A DNA stretch of 34,824 nt from Bacteroidota bacterium (GTDB taxonomy: Bacteria > Bacteroidota > Bacteroidia > Flavobacteriales_F > PHOS-HE28): contig CAUJFM010000030.1 in NCBI GenBank assembly GCA_963169595.1, forward strand, positions 1 through 34,824. The letters run 5' to 3'. Below are positions 1 through 7,419 of this stretch, piece by piece (within the stretch, counting starts at the first letter, position 1; every line of letters begins with the position of its first letter). The notes beneath the pieces were generated by a model, which saw only the letters and a list, made by a program, of their open reading frames with translations, was not told the DNA's origin and did no database searches. The translations under genes and the position numbers were made by a program.

Positions 1-1398
1 GACCTCAACGACAAGATCGATTCCATCGACCTGTACATCACAACCCCGGAAGGCTACCGCGCGGGCTCGAACGGCCTGCTCGTATCCGAGGTCATGGGGA
101 ATGGGCATGTGACCTACCACTGGCGGCACCGTTATCCCATCGCCACCTACCTGATCTCCATGGCGGTGGCCGACTACCTCGTATTCACGCACGACATCGT
201 CATCGGCACGGATACCATTCCCATGCTCACGTACTCTTGGCACGACGACCCCGGCATGGCGGAACTGAATGGGTACGATGCTGGAGAACAGATGACCCTG
301 TACAGCGAGCTGTTCGGCCTGTATCCTTTCGCCGAGGAGAAATACGGCCACGCACAGTTCGGTTGGGGCGGTGGCATGGAACACCAGACCATGACGAGCA
401 TGGGGGGCTGGAGCTACGAATTGAGTGCGCACGAACTGGCCCACCAGTGGTTCGGCGACAAGGTGACCTGCGGCAGCTGGCAGGACATCTGGTTGAACGA
501 GGGCTTTGCCACCTACCTCAGTGGGCTCTGCTACGAGTACCTGGAGCCGGAGTATTGGATGCCCTTCAAGCGTGGGCGTCGCGACTTCGTGGTGTCGCAG
601 CCCGATGGCAGTGTGCGCTGCACCGACACCACCCAGATCGCCCGGCTCTTCAGCGGTCGGCTCTCCTATGCCAAAGGCGCCTACGTGTTGCACATGCTGC
701 GTTGGGTCACCGGCGACAGCGCGTTCTTCGCCGCCTGCCGCAACTACCTGAGCGACCCCGAACTGGCGCACCGGAGCGCACTGACACCACAATGGGTGGC
801 CCACTTGGAAGCCGCCAGTGGACTTGATCTGACGGAGTTCATGAACGACTGGTACATCGGTGAAGGGCATCCGCAGTACCAGATGACGTGGTCGCAGAAC
901 AGTTCCGGCCTTGCGGTGATCGAACTGGGCCAGACCACCTCGCACCCCAGCGTGGACTTCTTTGAGATGCCCGTTCCCGTGCGCTTCAAGAACGCCGAAC
1001 AGGATACCACGGTGGTCCTTGATCACACCTTCAGTGGTCAGATCTTCACCGTGCAGCTCCCCTTCCAGGCGGACAGTGCGTTGTTCGACCCCGATCTGTG
1101 GCTGCTGCACGGCCAGAGCCTGGTGGTGGGCATGGAAGGCCGGGATGTGCGTTCCGATCGCCCGGTGATCTTCCCGAATCCCGCTCGGAACATGGTGCAT
1201 GTGCAATGGACCACATTGCCCGATGAACACCTGACGTACTTCATTACCGATGCCACCGGTCGCCTGATGCGGCGTGACGTCGGTGCCCTGCGCAACAGCT
1301 CGCTGGACGTGCCCCTTGAGGACCTTGCACCGGGCGCGTACTGGCTGGTGGTGAATACCGAAGGCGGGCGCTTGACCCTGCCCTTCGTGAAGGAGTGA
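1..1398 (+). CDS. Secreted M1-family zinc aminopeptidase with T9SS type A sorting domain (5' end missing)
   Basis: The frame is open from base 1, so the N-terminal part lies outside the window; 465 residues are visible. The gluzincin signature HELAH-x18-E is complete (His144, Glu145, His148, Glu167 of the visible part). It is preceded by a GGMEH motif near residue 123-128, which replaces the canonical GAMEN substrate-binding loop and is common in Bacteroidota M1 enzymes, and followed by the catalytic-tyrosine region SYAKGAY (about residue 222-228). The last roughly 75 residues begin with FPNPARN and match a type A T9SS sorting domain, so the enzyme should be exported through the outer membrane and released or anchored at the surface. 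It probably removes N-terminal residues from extracellular peptides. It converges on riboflavin synthase with a 7-base gap. Family assignment is firm; substrate preference is unknown. Confidence 0.93.
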   Translation, partial: DLNDKIDSIDLYITTPEGYRAGSNGLLVSEVMGNGHVTYHWRHRYPIATYLISMAVADYLVFTHDIVIGTDTIPMLTYSWHDDPGMAELNGYDAGEQMTLYSELFGLYPFAEEKYGHAQFGWGGGMEHQTMTSMGGWSYELSAHELAHQWFGDKVTCGSWQDIWLNEGFATYLSGLCYEYLEPEYWMPFKRGRRDFVVSQPDGSVRCTDTTQIARLFSGRLSYAKGAYVLHMLRWVTGDSAFFAACRNYLSDPELAHRSALTPQWVAHLEAASGLDLTEFMNDWYIGEGHPQYQMTWSQNSSGLAVIELGQTTSHPSVDFFEMPVPVRFKNAEQDTTVVLDHTFSGQIFTVQLPFQADSALFDPDLWLLHGQSLVVGMEGRDVRSDRPVIFPNPARNMVHVQWTTLPDEHLTYFITDATGRLMRRDVGALRNSSLDVPLEDLAPGAYWLVVNTEGGRLTLPFVKE

Positions 1399-1405
1399 TC
1401 GCGGC

Positions 1406-1990
1406 TTACCGGCCTGCCATCATCCGTTCCACATACTTGCCCAGCACATCGAACTCCACGTTCACCTGGTGGCCGGGCTGCAGGTGCTGGAACGTGGTGT
1501 GCGCGTAGGTGTACGGGATGATCGCCACACTGAACTGCTGATCGTCCAGCGAGGCGATCGTCAGGCTCACACCGTTCAGGCAGATGCTCCCTTTGGGAAC
1601 GAGCAGGTGACGCTGGGCTGGTGTGCGGAAGCTGAAGCGCCAGCTGCCGCCGAGATCCTCCACGGCCAGGCATTCGGTCACCGTGTCCACATGGCCCTGC
1701 ACCAGGTGCCCATCCAGTCGGTCGCCCAGTCGCAGGCTGCGTTCCAGGTCGATGCCATCGCCCGGCCGAAGGTCACCCAGGTTGGTGCGGTCCAGGGTCT
1801 CCTGCACGGCGGTCACGGTGTAGGTGTCGCCTTCGATGCCCACTACGGTGAGGCAGACCCCGTTGTGGGAGACGCTCTGGTCGATGCGCAGTTCGGGGGT
1901 CATGCGCGCGCGCACCTGGAAATGGCGGTTGCTGCCCTCATCGGACACGCGCACCACGGTGCCGACCTCTTCCACGATCCCGGTGAACAT
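1406..1990 (-). CDS. ribE: Riboflavin synthase, alpha chain
   Basis: This 194-residue protein has the usual length of riboflavin synthase, which dismutates two 6,7-dimethyl-8-ribityllumazine molecules into riboflavin. It begins with the family signature MFTGIVEE and consists of two lumazine-binding repeats; the second starts near HLVQGHVD (about residue 96). The ATG at 1990 is preferred over the TTG codon just before it, because the ATG gives the canonical MFTG start. That ATG shares one base with the TGA of the upstream secreted-protein gene (TGATG), so translation is probably coupled. That partner is functionally unrelated, which is odd for a flavin gene. No FMN riboswitch can sit directly ahead of it, because the upstream gene fills that space. 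Confidence 0.95.
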   Translation of the reverse strand: MFTGIVEEVGTVVRVSDEGSNRHFQVRARMTPELRIDQSVSHNGVCLTVVGIEGDTYTVTAVQETLDRTNLGDLRPGDGIDLERSLRLGDRLDGHLVQGHVDTVTECLAVEDLGGSWRFSFRTPAQRHLLVPKGSICLNGVSLTIASLDDQQFSVAIIPYTYAHTTFQHLQPGHQVNVEFDVLGKYVERMMAGR

Positions 1991-4599
1991 CAATCCACGG
2001 TTGAGTTGACCCCGGTGCCCAGGATGTGCACATAGCCGGTGAGCATGCGCACCTCTTCACCGGTAAGCCGAATGAAGTTCACGCGGCAGGTGTAATAGTA
2101 GACCCCATCAGGAAGGGTGCCACCATCCTTGTGCGTGCCGTCCCAGTTGATGTCCGGGTCGGTGGCGGTGAACACCACCTGTCCCCAGCGGTTGAAGACC
2201 TGCAGGTCGATCTCCTTCACCCCGCGGTAGGGGAAGGGGCCGAACAGGTCGTTCTGCCCATCGCGGTTCGGGGTGAAGACATTGGGCAGCTCATAGCCGG
2301 CACAGGCATTATCCCCGCAGACCGGTTCGCTGAACGCGCTTTCGTTCCCTACGCTGTCCACGGCCGTCACCACGTAGCAACCCGCCACGGAGAGCCCGTC
2401 GGCATGGGTGAACACGGTGTCCTCCACGGGGATGTTGGTGCCGATGAGGCGATAGGACCCACCCAGCGGATCGGTGAAGTACACGTTGTAGTACCAGGTG
2501 TCCTGGTCCCCACAGGCGTTCGCCGGGTTGGTCCAGGTGAGCGTGTTCAGGGGGATGTCGCAGCTGTTGTCGATGGTGACCGTCGGAACACAGGGCGGGG
2601 TCAGGTCAACCGGAGAGCCGCAGACCTCCTGGCTGAAGTTGATCAAGGGGGCCGTGATGTCCGGGTCGCTGTAGGCGCCGATGCTCTTCACCAGATAGCA
2701 GTAAGTGGCGCCGTTCTCCAGCCCGGTGTCCGTGTAGCTGCCGGTGGTGCTCGTGCCGATCAGGGTCCAGGTGCCGCCCACATCGCGGTACACCTCGTAC
2801 AGGCTGTTCGTCCACGGGGTGCTCAGCGACCACTGCACGGTGAGCTGCTCATCGTTCGGCACGGTGGAGATGAACACCGAGGAGGCCGGACTGCTGGACC
2901 CCACCAGGTCGGCGCCGTTGTTGCCCCACAATTCCACCCGGTAGACATGGGGCTGGAGCACGGTGTTCAGTCCGTTGTCCAGGAAACTGGTGTCCGGATG
3001 GTCCAGGAAGGGATGCAGGGGGCTCGTCCAGATGAGGTTGTTGGCGGTGGCGAGCCCGGTGCCGCGGTACAACCTGAACTGGTAGGGACCGGGCCGTGCC
3101 ATGGTGTCCAGAGCGAAGGCATTGCTCCAGCGCACGGTGTCGATACCGGCCGCCACATCGGTCGCCCCCACGCTCACATGGGTCATTACCGGCACCTGGC
3201 GGTCCAGGATGGTGCAGAACTCCACGCTGGCATAGCTCTGGGCGCCATCGGCAAAGGTGGCCACCACCATGTAGCAGTATTGGTTGCCGATCACCAGGTC
3301 GCCATTGTCCACGAAGCTGGTGCTGCTCACACCGGTGGTGGACCCGATCAGCGAATAGCCGGTGTACGCGGGCACGCCGGTCTCGCAATTGTCCGGGGTG
3401 AAGCCGTAGAGGCCGCTGCGCCGGTAGATGAGGTAGCCCGTGGCATTGGTGCATGGGCTGGGCGACCAGCTCAGTTCGATGGTGTTGCCCACGGGCGTGG
3501 CGGATGGGTCCACCGGTGCCGGCGCCACCACGGTGATGAGCATGGTGCTGTAGTCGTAGAGCTGCACCTCGTCATTGTCGCGGGCTGAGAACACCACCTG
3601 GTAGGGTTGGAGCCGCACATGGCTGCAGTTGGTGCTCCAGTTGAAGGTGCCGGTCACGGACTGCGCCGGTGGTGGGGTGTTGAAGACGGCGGGGGAGCTG
3701 GGCACTTCGAAGGGCTGGCCGAGGGCATTGAGGATCACCTGCTGGCCGAAGTTCGGGTCGCTGGCCTGCACGTCAAAGCTCAGGAAGGTGCCGGCGGTGA
3801 CGCAGGTGTCGGGCACATCCGTGATCACCGGCGGGATGTTGGAGCAGGGCACCACGGTCACCTGCATGTCGCGGGTCACCCAGCCCACGTTGCGCCATTC
3901 CCCGTTCACCCGCCGCCACTCACGCACGATGAAGGCGATGTTGTATTCACCGGCCACGGTGGGGGCGTTCCACGTGATGGTGCCGCTCGTGGGGTCGATG
4001 CTGTAGTTGGGGCCGGGGAAGGAGTACCCGGAGATCGGGGCGCAGTTCAGGCCCAGGCACACCACGGGTTCGTAGGAAAGGCTGTCCCCATCCAGGTCGA
4101 TGGCCACCGGATTGTGCACCCAGGGCTGGTTGATGCAGGCGTTCTGGATGGGTGAGTTCAGGAAGCGTGCACTACAATTCCCGCCTGTGATGGGGGAGAT
4201 CACCAGCTGGGTCTTCACGCAGAAGGACTGCGCGATGGAGTTGGGCACGTTGATGACCCCCCCGTTCCGGTTCTGATCGTCGAACTGCAGGGTGAACACG
4301 CCCGGGCCAGCATAGAGGTGTGTGGCCACGTAGGTGTTCCGGCGCAGGTCCTGGTCGGGGAAGTTCTCGATGGTGGTGCGGGCGATGGTATCCAAGGGTG
4401 AGCCATCGCCCCAGTCCAGGACCAGCTCGGGTCGGTCGGCCGGTGCACTGAGCTTGGTGTGGGTGATGATGGTGGCCTGGTACGTGAAGCCGGAGACCTG
4501 GCACACGATGATCTCGCCCGCACGGTTGTGCGTGGCCTCCACCCGCAGGCTCAGGACAAGCACTGCGAGAAGGACCAGGAGGGGGCGGAGGCCGCGCAT
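1990..4599 (-). CDS. Large secreted fibronectin-type protein with gliding-motility/T9SS type B C-terminal domain
   Basis: An 869-residue protein. It starts with a clear signal peptide (MRGLRP, then a Leu/Val-rich core, ending near residue 23 with VEA). The first half carries Ig/PKD-like beta-sandwich sequence, including WGDGSPLDT and a cadherin-like VITDVPDTC segment. Several fibronectin type III-like modules follow (for example around ELSWSPSPCTNATGYLIYRR). The final about 90 residues start at ELPNVFTPNRDGQNDLF and contain FNRWGQVVF and DGVYYY, the hallmark of the gliding-motility-associated C-terminal (CHU_C) domain used as a type B T9SS signal. It should be an exported, surface-attached adhesin or matrix protein. 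The ATG at 4599 is chosen because the open frame upstream of it lacks plausible protein; a GTG at 4605 is an alternative. Its TGA overlaps the ribE ATG. Confidence 0.9.
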   Translation of the reverse strand: MRGLRPLLVLLAVLVLSLRVEATHNRAGEIIVCQVSGFTYQATIITHTKLSAPADRPELVLDWGDGSPLDTIARTTIENFPDQDLRRNTYVATHLYAGPGVFTLQFDDQNRNGGVINVPNSIAQSFCVKTQLVISPITGGNCSARFLNSPIQNACINQPWVHNPVAIDLDGDSLSYEPVVCLGLNCAPISGYSFPGPNYSIDPTSGTITWNAPTVAGEYNIAFIVREWRRVNGEWRNVGWVTRDMQVTVVPCSNIPPVITDVPDTCVTAGTFLSFDVQASDPNFGQQVILNALGQPFEVPSSPAVFNTPPPAQSVTGTFNWSTNCSHVRLQPYQVVFSARDNDEVQLYDYSTMLITVVAPAPVDPSATPVGNTIELSWSPSPCTNATGYLIYRRSGLYGFTPDNCETGVPAYTGYSLIGSTTGVSSTSFVDNGDLVIGNQYCYMVVATFADGAQSYASVEFCTILDRQVPVMTHVSVGATDVAAGIDTVRWSNAFALDTMARPGPYQFRLYRGTGLATANNLIWTSPLHPFLDHPDTSFLDNGLNTVLQPHVYRVELWGNNGADLVGSSSPASSVFISTVPNDEQLTVQWSLSTPWTNSLYEVYRDVGGTWTLIGTSTTGSYTDTGLENGATYCYLVKSIGAYSDPDITAPLINFSQEVCGSPVDLTPPCVPTVTIDNSCDIPLNTLTWTNPANACGDQDTWYYNVYFTDPLGGSYRLIGTNIPVEDTVFTHADGLSVAGCYVVTAVDSVGNESAFSEPVCGDNACAGYELPNVFTPNRDGQNDLFGPFPYRGVKEIDLQVFNRWGQVVFTATDPDINWDGTHKDGGTLPDGVYYYTCRVNFIRLTGEEVRMLTGYVHILGTGVNSTVD

Positions 4600-4608
4600 C
4601 GTCACGTA

Positions 4609-4616
4609 CAAAGTTC
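4609..4616 (-). promoter_or_regulatory. Possible -7 element for the T9SS type B protein gene
   Basis: Read on the minus strand this is GAACTTTG, a partial match to the Bacteroidota -7 consensus TAnnTTTG. It lies 9 bases before the ATG at 4599 and 3 bases before the alternative GTG at 4605. The rest of the 222-base gap up to 4821 holds the ECF-like promoter of the next gene and nothing else I recognise. Confidence 0.3.
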
Positions 4617-4759
4617 GTGGATCCGGGGCTGGAACGCGCACCGCAGCTTGTGAATTGCGCCCGCTTGTTGGCCCGGATGCCCCGTGCCTCCTGCGGAAGG
4701 CCGGTCTCCTGCCGCTCATCACCGACCCCTTGCCGTTCATCCCAGGAAGGGAGTCCACC

Positions 4760-4789
4760 TGTAACTGCGGGCAGGGCAGGCCCGTCCCA
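4760..4789 (+). promoter_or_regulatory. ECF-sigma-like promoter upstream of the TonB-C-like gene
   Basis: TGTAAC at 4760-4765 and CGTCCCA at 4783-4789 are separated by 17 bases. This is the layout of extracytoplasmic-function sigma promoters (AAC in the -35, CGTC in the -10). Nearly the same elements, with 16-base spacing and the same GGCCCGTCC context, precede the next gene at 5261-5289. A start site about 6-8 bases downstream would favour the ATG at 4822 as the translation start. Confidence 0.6.
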
Positions 4790-4821
4790 TGGGTGTAATG
4801 AACCTTCAAACCGCCACCGCC

Positions 4822-5202
4822 ATGAGAACCCGTTCCATCCGTCTGCTCCTTGTTTTCGCCTCGGTCCTTACCCTGGGCTACACCCGGGCTGCAGGCCCCG
4901 CCACCACCGCCACCACCACGGTCGCCGGCGTCAGCGCGGCCATGGAGCGCGCCCTCGACCACCAGCTGAACAAGCACCTCGCCTTCCCCGTACTCGCCAA
5001 GGAGCGTATGCTGGGTGAAGTGTTCGTGAGCTTCGTGATCGACAAGGAGGGCAAGGTCGAAGTGGTCCACTGCTCCTCGGACAATGAGGCCCTGAAGGCT
5101 TATGTGCTGCGCAAGCTGGCCCGGGTCGACATCGGTGACAACCCCGAGGGCATGTGGAAGACCACCCACCTGCGCATCACCTTCCGTCCGGAGAAGGCCT
5201 GA
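4822..5202 (+). CDS. Small periplasmic protein with TonB C-terminal-like domain
   Basis: A 126-residue protein with an N-terminal signal peptide (basic MRTRSIR, then a hydrophobic stretch to about residue 24). The rest looks like a free-standing TonB C-terminal domain: LAFPVLAKERMLGEVFVSF and IDKEGKVEVV follow the usual pattern of a conserved Pro/Ala, then GxVxVxFxIDxxGxV, then the closing beta-strand (LRITFRP). True TonB proteins have a membrane anchor and a Pro-rich spacer; here there is only a Thr/Ala-rich linker. It may therefore be a soluble partner of TonB-type transport or an unrelated use of the fold. In-frame ATGs at 4789 and 4798 would lengthen it, but they lie at or before the expected start site of the promoter at 4760. 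A strong terminator follows directly. Confidence 0.7.
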   Translation: MRTRSIRLLLVFASVLTLGYTRAAGPATTATTTVAGVSAAMERALDHQLNKHLAFPVLAKERMLGEVFVSFVIDKEGKVEVVHCSSDNEALKAYVLRKLARVDIGDNPEGMWKTTHLRITFRPEKA

Positions 5203-5219
5203 TCCCTGCTGCCATCCAC

Positions 5220-5252
5220 GAAAGGCCCCGATCTCGGGGCCTTTCTTTTTTT
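5220..5252 (+). terminator. Rho-independent terminator
   Basis: A perfect 10-bp stem (AAAGGCCCCG at 5221-5230 pairing with CGGGGCCTTT at 5235-5244, loop ATCT), extended by a G-C pair at 5220/5245, is followed by seven T residues. It ends the TonB-C-like gene unit and separates it from the ECF-like promoter starting at 5261. Confidence 0.9.
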
Positions 5253-5260
5253 CGCGCCCC

Positions 5261-5289
5261 TGTAACTCCGTGTTCCCCGGCCCGTCCTA
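5261..5289 (+). promoter_or_regulatory. ECF-sigma-like promoter upstream of the barrel protein gene
   Basis: TGTAAC at 5261-5266 and CGTCCTA at 5283-5289 are separated by 16 bases. It matches the promoter at 4760-4789 in both boxes and in the GGCCCGTCC context, and lies only 8 bases after the preceding terminator's T-run. The downstream ATG is at 5313, leaving a short leader. Confidence 0.62.
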
Positions 5290-5312
5290 CGAATACAAAC
5301 CGCATCGTCATC

Positions 5313-6482
5313 ATGAGAGCGTTGCACCTTCTATTCGGCCTGCTGGCCAGCACGGCGGGCCTCGTGGCCCAGCCGGACACCCTGGTCGCACCAGTGCCTC
5401 CGGCGCCCTTGGCCCCGCCCGTGCCACCTGTGCCGCCCGTACCACCGGTCACCACGATCATCGAGGACCTGGAGGCCGGCCAGCGTATCGTGGTGACCAA
5501 GCGGGATACCACCATCATTATCACCACCGATGCGGACGGCCGCACGGTGACCAAGGTGATCGTGGGGGATGTCACCTCCGAAAGTGTGGTCAATGACGGT
5601 CCTGCTACCCTGCACATGGGCATCGACGGACGCCATGGCGCCTACGTGAAGGTGGAGGATGGCGACACCACCCGGAAGGAACCGGTCACCATCACCACCC
5701 GGCGGAAGATCATCAAGATCTTCTCCGAGGACCGCGAGGTGCCCTCCGACAGCGCCAGGATGGCCGAACGCCTCAAGGAGCTGCGCACCGAACGTCGCAA
5801 CCTGTTCACCTATTGGAGCGGGCTTGACCTGGGCCTCAACACCCTGCTGGGCCCCGATGGCAGCTCGGACCTGGACAAGGACGCCGAGTTCATGGAGATC
5901 GATCAGGGCCGGTCGCGCTTCTTCGCCATCAACTTCATGGAGCAGAAGATCGAGTTCGGCAGCTCCAACGTGGGTCTGCTCACGGGCCTGGGATGGGAGT
6001 TCGTCAACTACCACCTGAAGAACAATGTGCAGCTGCAGTACAACGCGGACTCCGTCCATGGCGTGACCCTGGATAGCCCGGAGTTCAGCAAGAACAAGTT
6101 GCGCCAGATCGGTTTCCGCCTGCCGGTGATGATCGAGTTCAACACCAAGCGCGCGCCGCTGCCCACGATGGATGAGCTGCGTTCGAAGAAGAGCTTCAGC
6201 TACGACCGGAAGCGCAACTTCCACCTGGCCGTGGGGGTGATCGGCAGCTGGTACTACGAGAACATGTACAAGCAGAAGTACCGGCAGGAGGGCAACGACC
6301 ACAAGGACCGGTACGTGGGTGACTATCAGTTGATGCCGGTGCGTGCGGCCCTGAGCGCGCGTGTGGGCTATGGGGGGCTCAACCTGTTCGCCGAGTATGC
6401 GCTCACCCCGCTGTTCAAGGACGGCAAGGGACCGGAGCTCACCCCCCTCAATGTGGGCATCACCTTGGTCGGGTTCAACTAG
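5313..6482 (+). CDS. Outer-membrane beta-barrel protein with polyproline N-terminal linker
   Basis: A 389-residue protein starting with a signal peptide (MRALHLLFGLLASTAGLVAQ). Right after the cleavage region comes a proline-rich linker built from PPVPPV-like units (about residues 26-45). Residues of about 48-130 form a Thr/Val/Ile-rich beta region (TTIIEDLEAG, VTKRDTTIIITTD). From about residue 165 alternating aromatic/polar strands (FTYWSGLDLGLNTLL, through to LNVGITLVGFN) look like a PorT/OmpA-type outer-membrane barrel with the usual terminal aromatic residue. The function is unknown; it is probably a structural or envelope-stress-related outer-membrane protein, since an ECF-like promoter shared with its upstream neighbour precedes it. 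The ATG at 5313 is chosen because it begins the signal peptide and lies just after that promoter. Confidence 0.8.
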   Translation: MRALHLLFGLLASTAGLVAQPDTLVAPVPPAPLAPPVPPVPPVPPVTTIIEDLEAGQRIVVTKRDTTIIITTDADGRTVTKVIVGDVTSESVVNDGPATLHMGIDGRHGAYVKVEDGDTTRKEPVTITTRRKIIKIFSEDREVPSDSARMAERLKELRTERRNLFTYWSGLDLGLNTLLGPDGSSDLDKDAEFMEIDQGRSRFFAINFMEQKIEFGSSNVGLLTGLGWEFVNYHLKNNVQLQYNADSVHGVTLDSPEFSKNKLRQIGFRLPVMIEFNTKRAPLPTMDELRSKKSFSYDRKRNFHLAVGVIGSWYYENMYKQKYRQEGNDHKDRYVGDYQLMPVRAALSARVGYGGLNLFAEYALTPLFKDGKGPELTPLNVGITLVGFN

Positions 6483-6486
6483 CCAA

Positions 6487-6575
6487 GGGCCGCTGCCACG
6501 GCGGCGGCCCCGCGCTACGAGGGGTTGGACCTGCAGTGCTGCGGGGCCGTCCACCGGAAGGTGGACCGGCCCCGC
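6487..6575 (+). other. Two tandem GC-rich hairpins downstream of the barrel gene
   Basis: The first hairpin begins 5 bases after the stop (about 6487-6497 pairing with 6500-6510, one G-U pair, very small loop). The second is stronger: 6541-6555 pairs with 6560-6575 around a GGAA loop, with one bulged base. Neither has a T-run, so they may stabilise the mRNA 3' end or act as Rho-assisted terminators. Confidence 0.45.
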
Positions 6576-6612
6576 GGCCGTTCCGGGCGGCCTGCAATGG
6601 CCGTCGCTGCCC

Positions 6613-6620
6613 TATTTTTG
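6613..6620 (+). promoter_or_regulatory. -7 promoter element for yebC
   Basis: TATTTTTG matches the Bacteroidota TAnnTTTG consensus exactly and is followed by CCGGCC. It stands out in very GC-rich surroundings and lies 37 bases before the yebC ATG. I see no convincing -33 TTTG. Confidence 0.6.
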
Positions 6621-6657
6621 CCGGCCTCCCGCCTCATCCGGGACAAGCCACAGCACC

Positions 6658-7410
6658 ATGGGCCGCATTTTCGAGAAACGCAAGCACAAGATCTTCGCCC
6701 GTAACGCGAAGCTCAGCAAGCTCTTCACCCGCATCGGCAAGGAGATCGCCATGGCCGTGAAGGCCGGTGGCCCCAACCCTGATGCCAATTCGCGCCTGAA
6801 GGTGGCCATCCAGAACGCCCGGGGTATGAACATGCCCAAGGATAATGTGGACCGCGCCATCAAGAAGGCCGCCGGTGGTGAGGAGGCGGATTACCATGAG
6901 GTGACCTACGAAGGGTATGCGCCCGGTGGCGTGGCGGTTTTCGTCGATGCCGCCACCAATAACGTGAACCGTACCGTGGGCAATGTGCGCAGCTACTTCA
7001 GCAAGTGCGGAGGCAACCTGGGCACCAGCGGTTCATTGGGCCACATGTTCGAGCGCAAGGCCGAGTTCGTGATCGACACCGCCGCACTGAAAGGCCGCGA
7101 CCTCGATGAGTTCGAGATGGAAGTGATCGATGGTGGCGCCGATGATGTGGTGCGTGACGAGGATGGTCTGGTCATTTACGCGCCGTTCCAGTCGTTCGGG
7201 CAGATGCAGCAGAAGCTTGACCAGCTCGGGGTGGAGGTGAAAAGTGCCGAACTGAAGCGCTTCCCCCTGGTGACCGCTCCGGCGGACATCACCACGGCCC
7301 GCGCGGTGCTCAAGCTGGTGGACATGTTGGAGGAGGACGACGATGTGAACGCCGTCTACCACAACATGGACCTCACCGAGGAGGTGGAGGCTGAGCTGGA
7401 GAAGGGCTGA
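6658..7410 (+). CDS. yebC: YebC/PmpR family protein (transcription/translation regulator)
   Basis: A 250-residue protein with the family's standard length and motifs: MGRIFEKRKHKIFARNAKLS at the start, then GGPNPDANSRL, MPKDNVDRAIKKAAG and YEGYAPGGVAVFVDAATNN, with a C-terminal EEDDDVNAVYHNMD. YebC proteins were described as transcriptional regulators; later work links members of the family to relieving ribosome stalling at proline runs (established for the family, not shown here). The ATG at 6658 is preferred because it gives the conserved N-terminus and lies after the -7 element at 6613. The polyproline-rich barrel gene just upstream is a possible but unproven functional link. It converges on the histidine kinase gene. 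Confidence 0.95.
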   Translation: MGRIFEKRKHKIFARNAKLSKLFTRIGKEIAMAVKAGGPNPDANSRLKVAIQNARGMNMPKDNVDRAIKKAAGGEEADYHEVTYEGYAPGGVAVFVDAATNNVNRTVGNVRSYFSKCGGNLGTSGSLGHMFERKAEFVIDTAALKGRDLDEFEMEVIDGGADDVVRDEDGLVIYAPFQSFGQMQQKLDQLGVEVKSAELKRFPLVTAPADITTARAVLKLVDMLEEDDDVNAVYHNMDLTEEVEAELEKG

Positions 7411-7419
7411 TCCCTCCTG

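Noticed and set aside
4600..5169. N-terminal extension of the T9SS type B protein by about 190 codons
   Set aside because: It would overlap the TonB-C-like gene and its promoter on the other strand; the signal peptide begins at 4599.
5420..5455. Proline-codon run in the barrel gene as a CRISPR or simple-sequence phase-variation tract
   Set aside because: It codes an irregular proline-rich linker with no spacers or uniform repeat unit.
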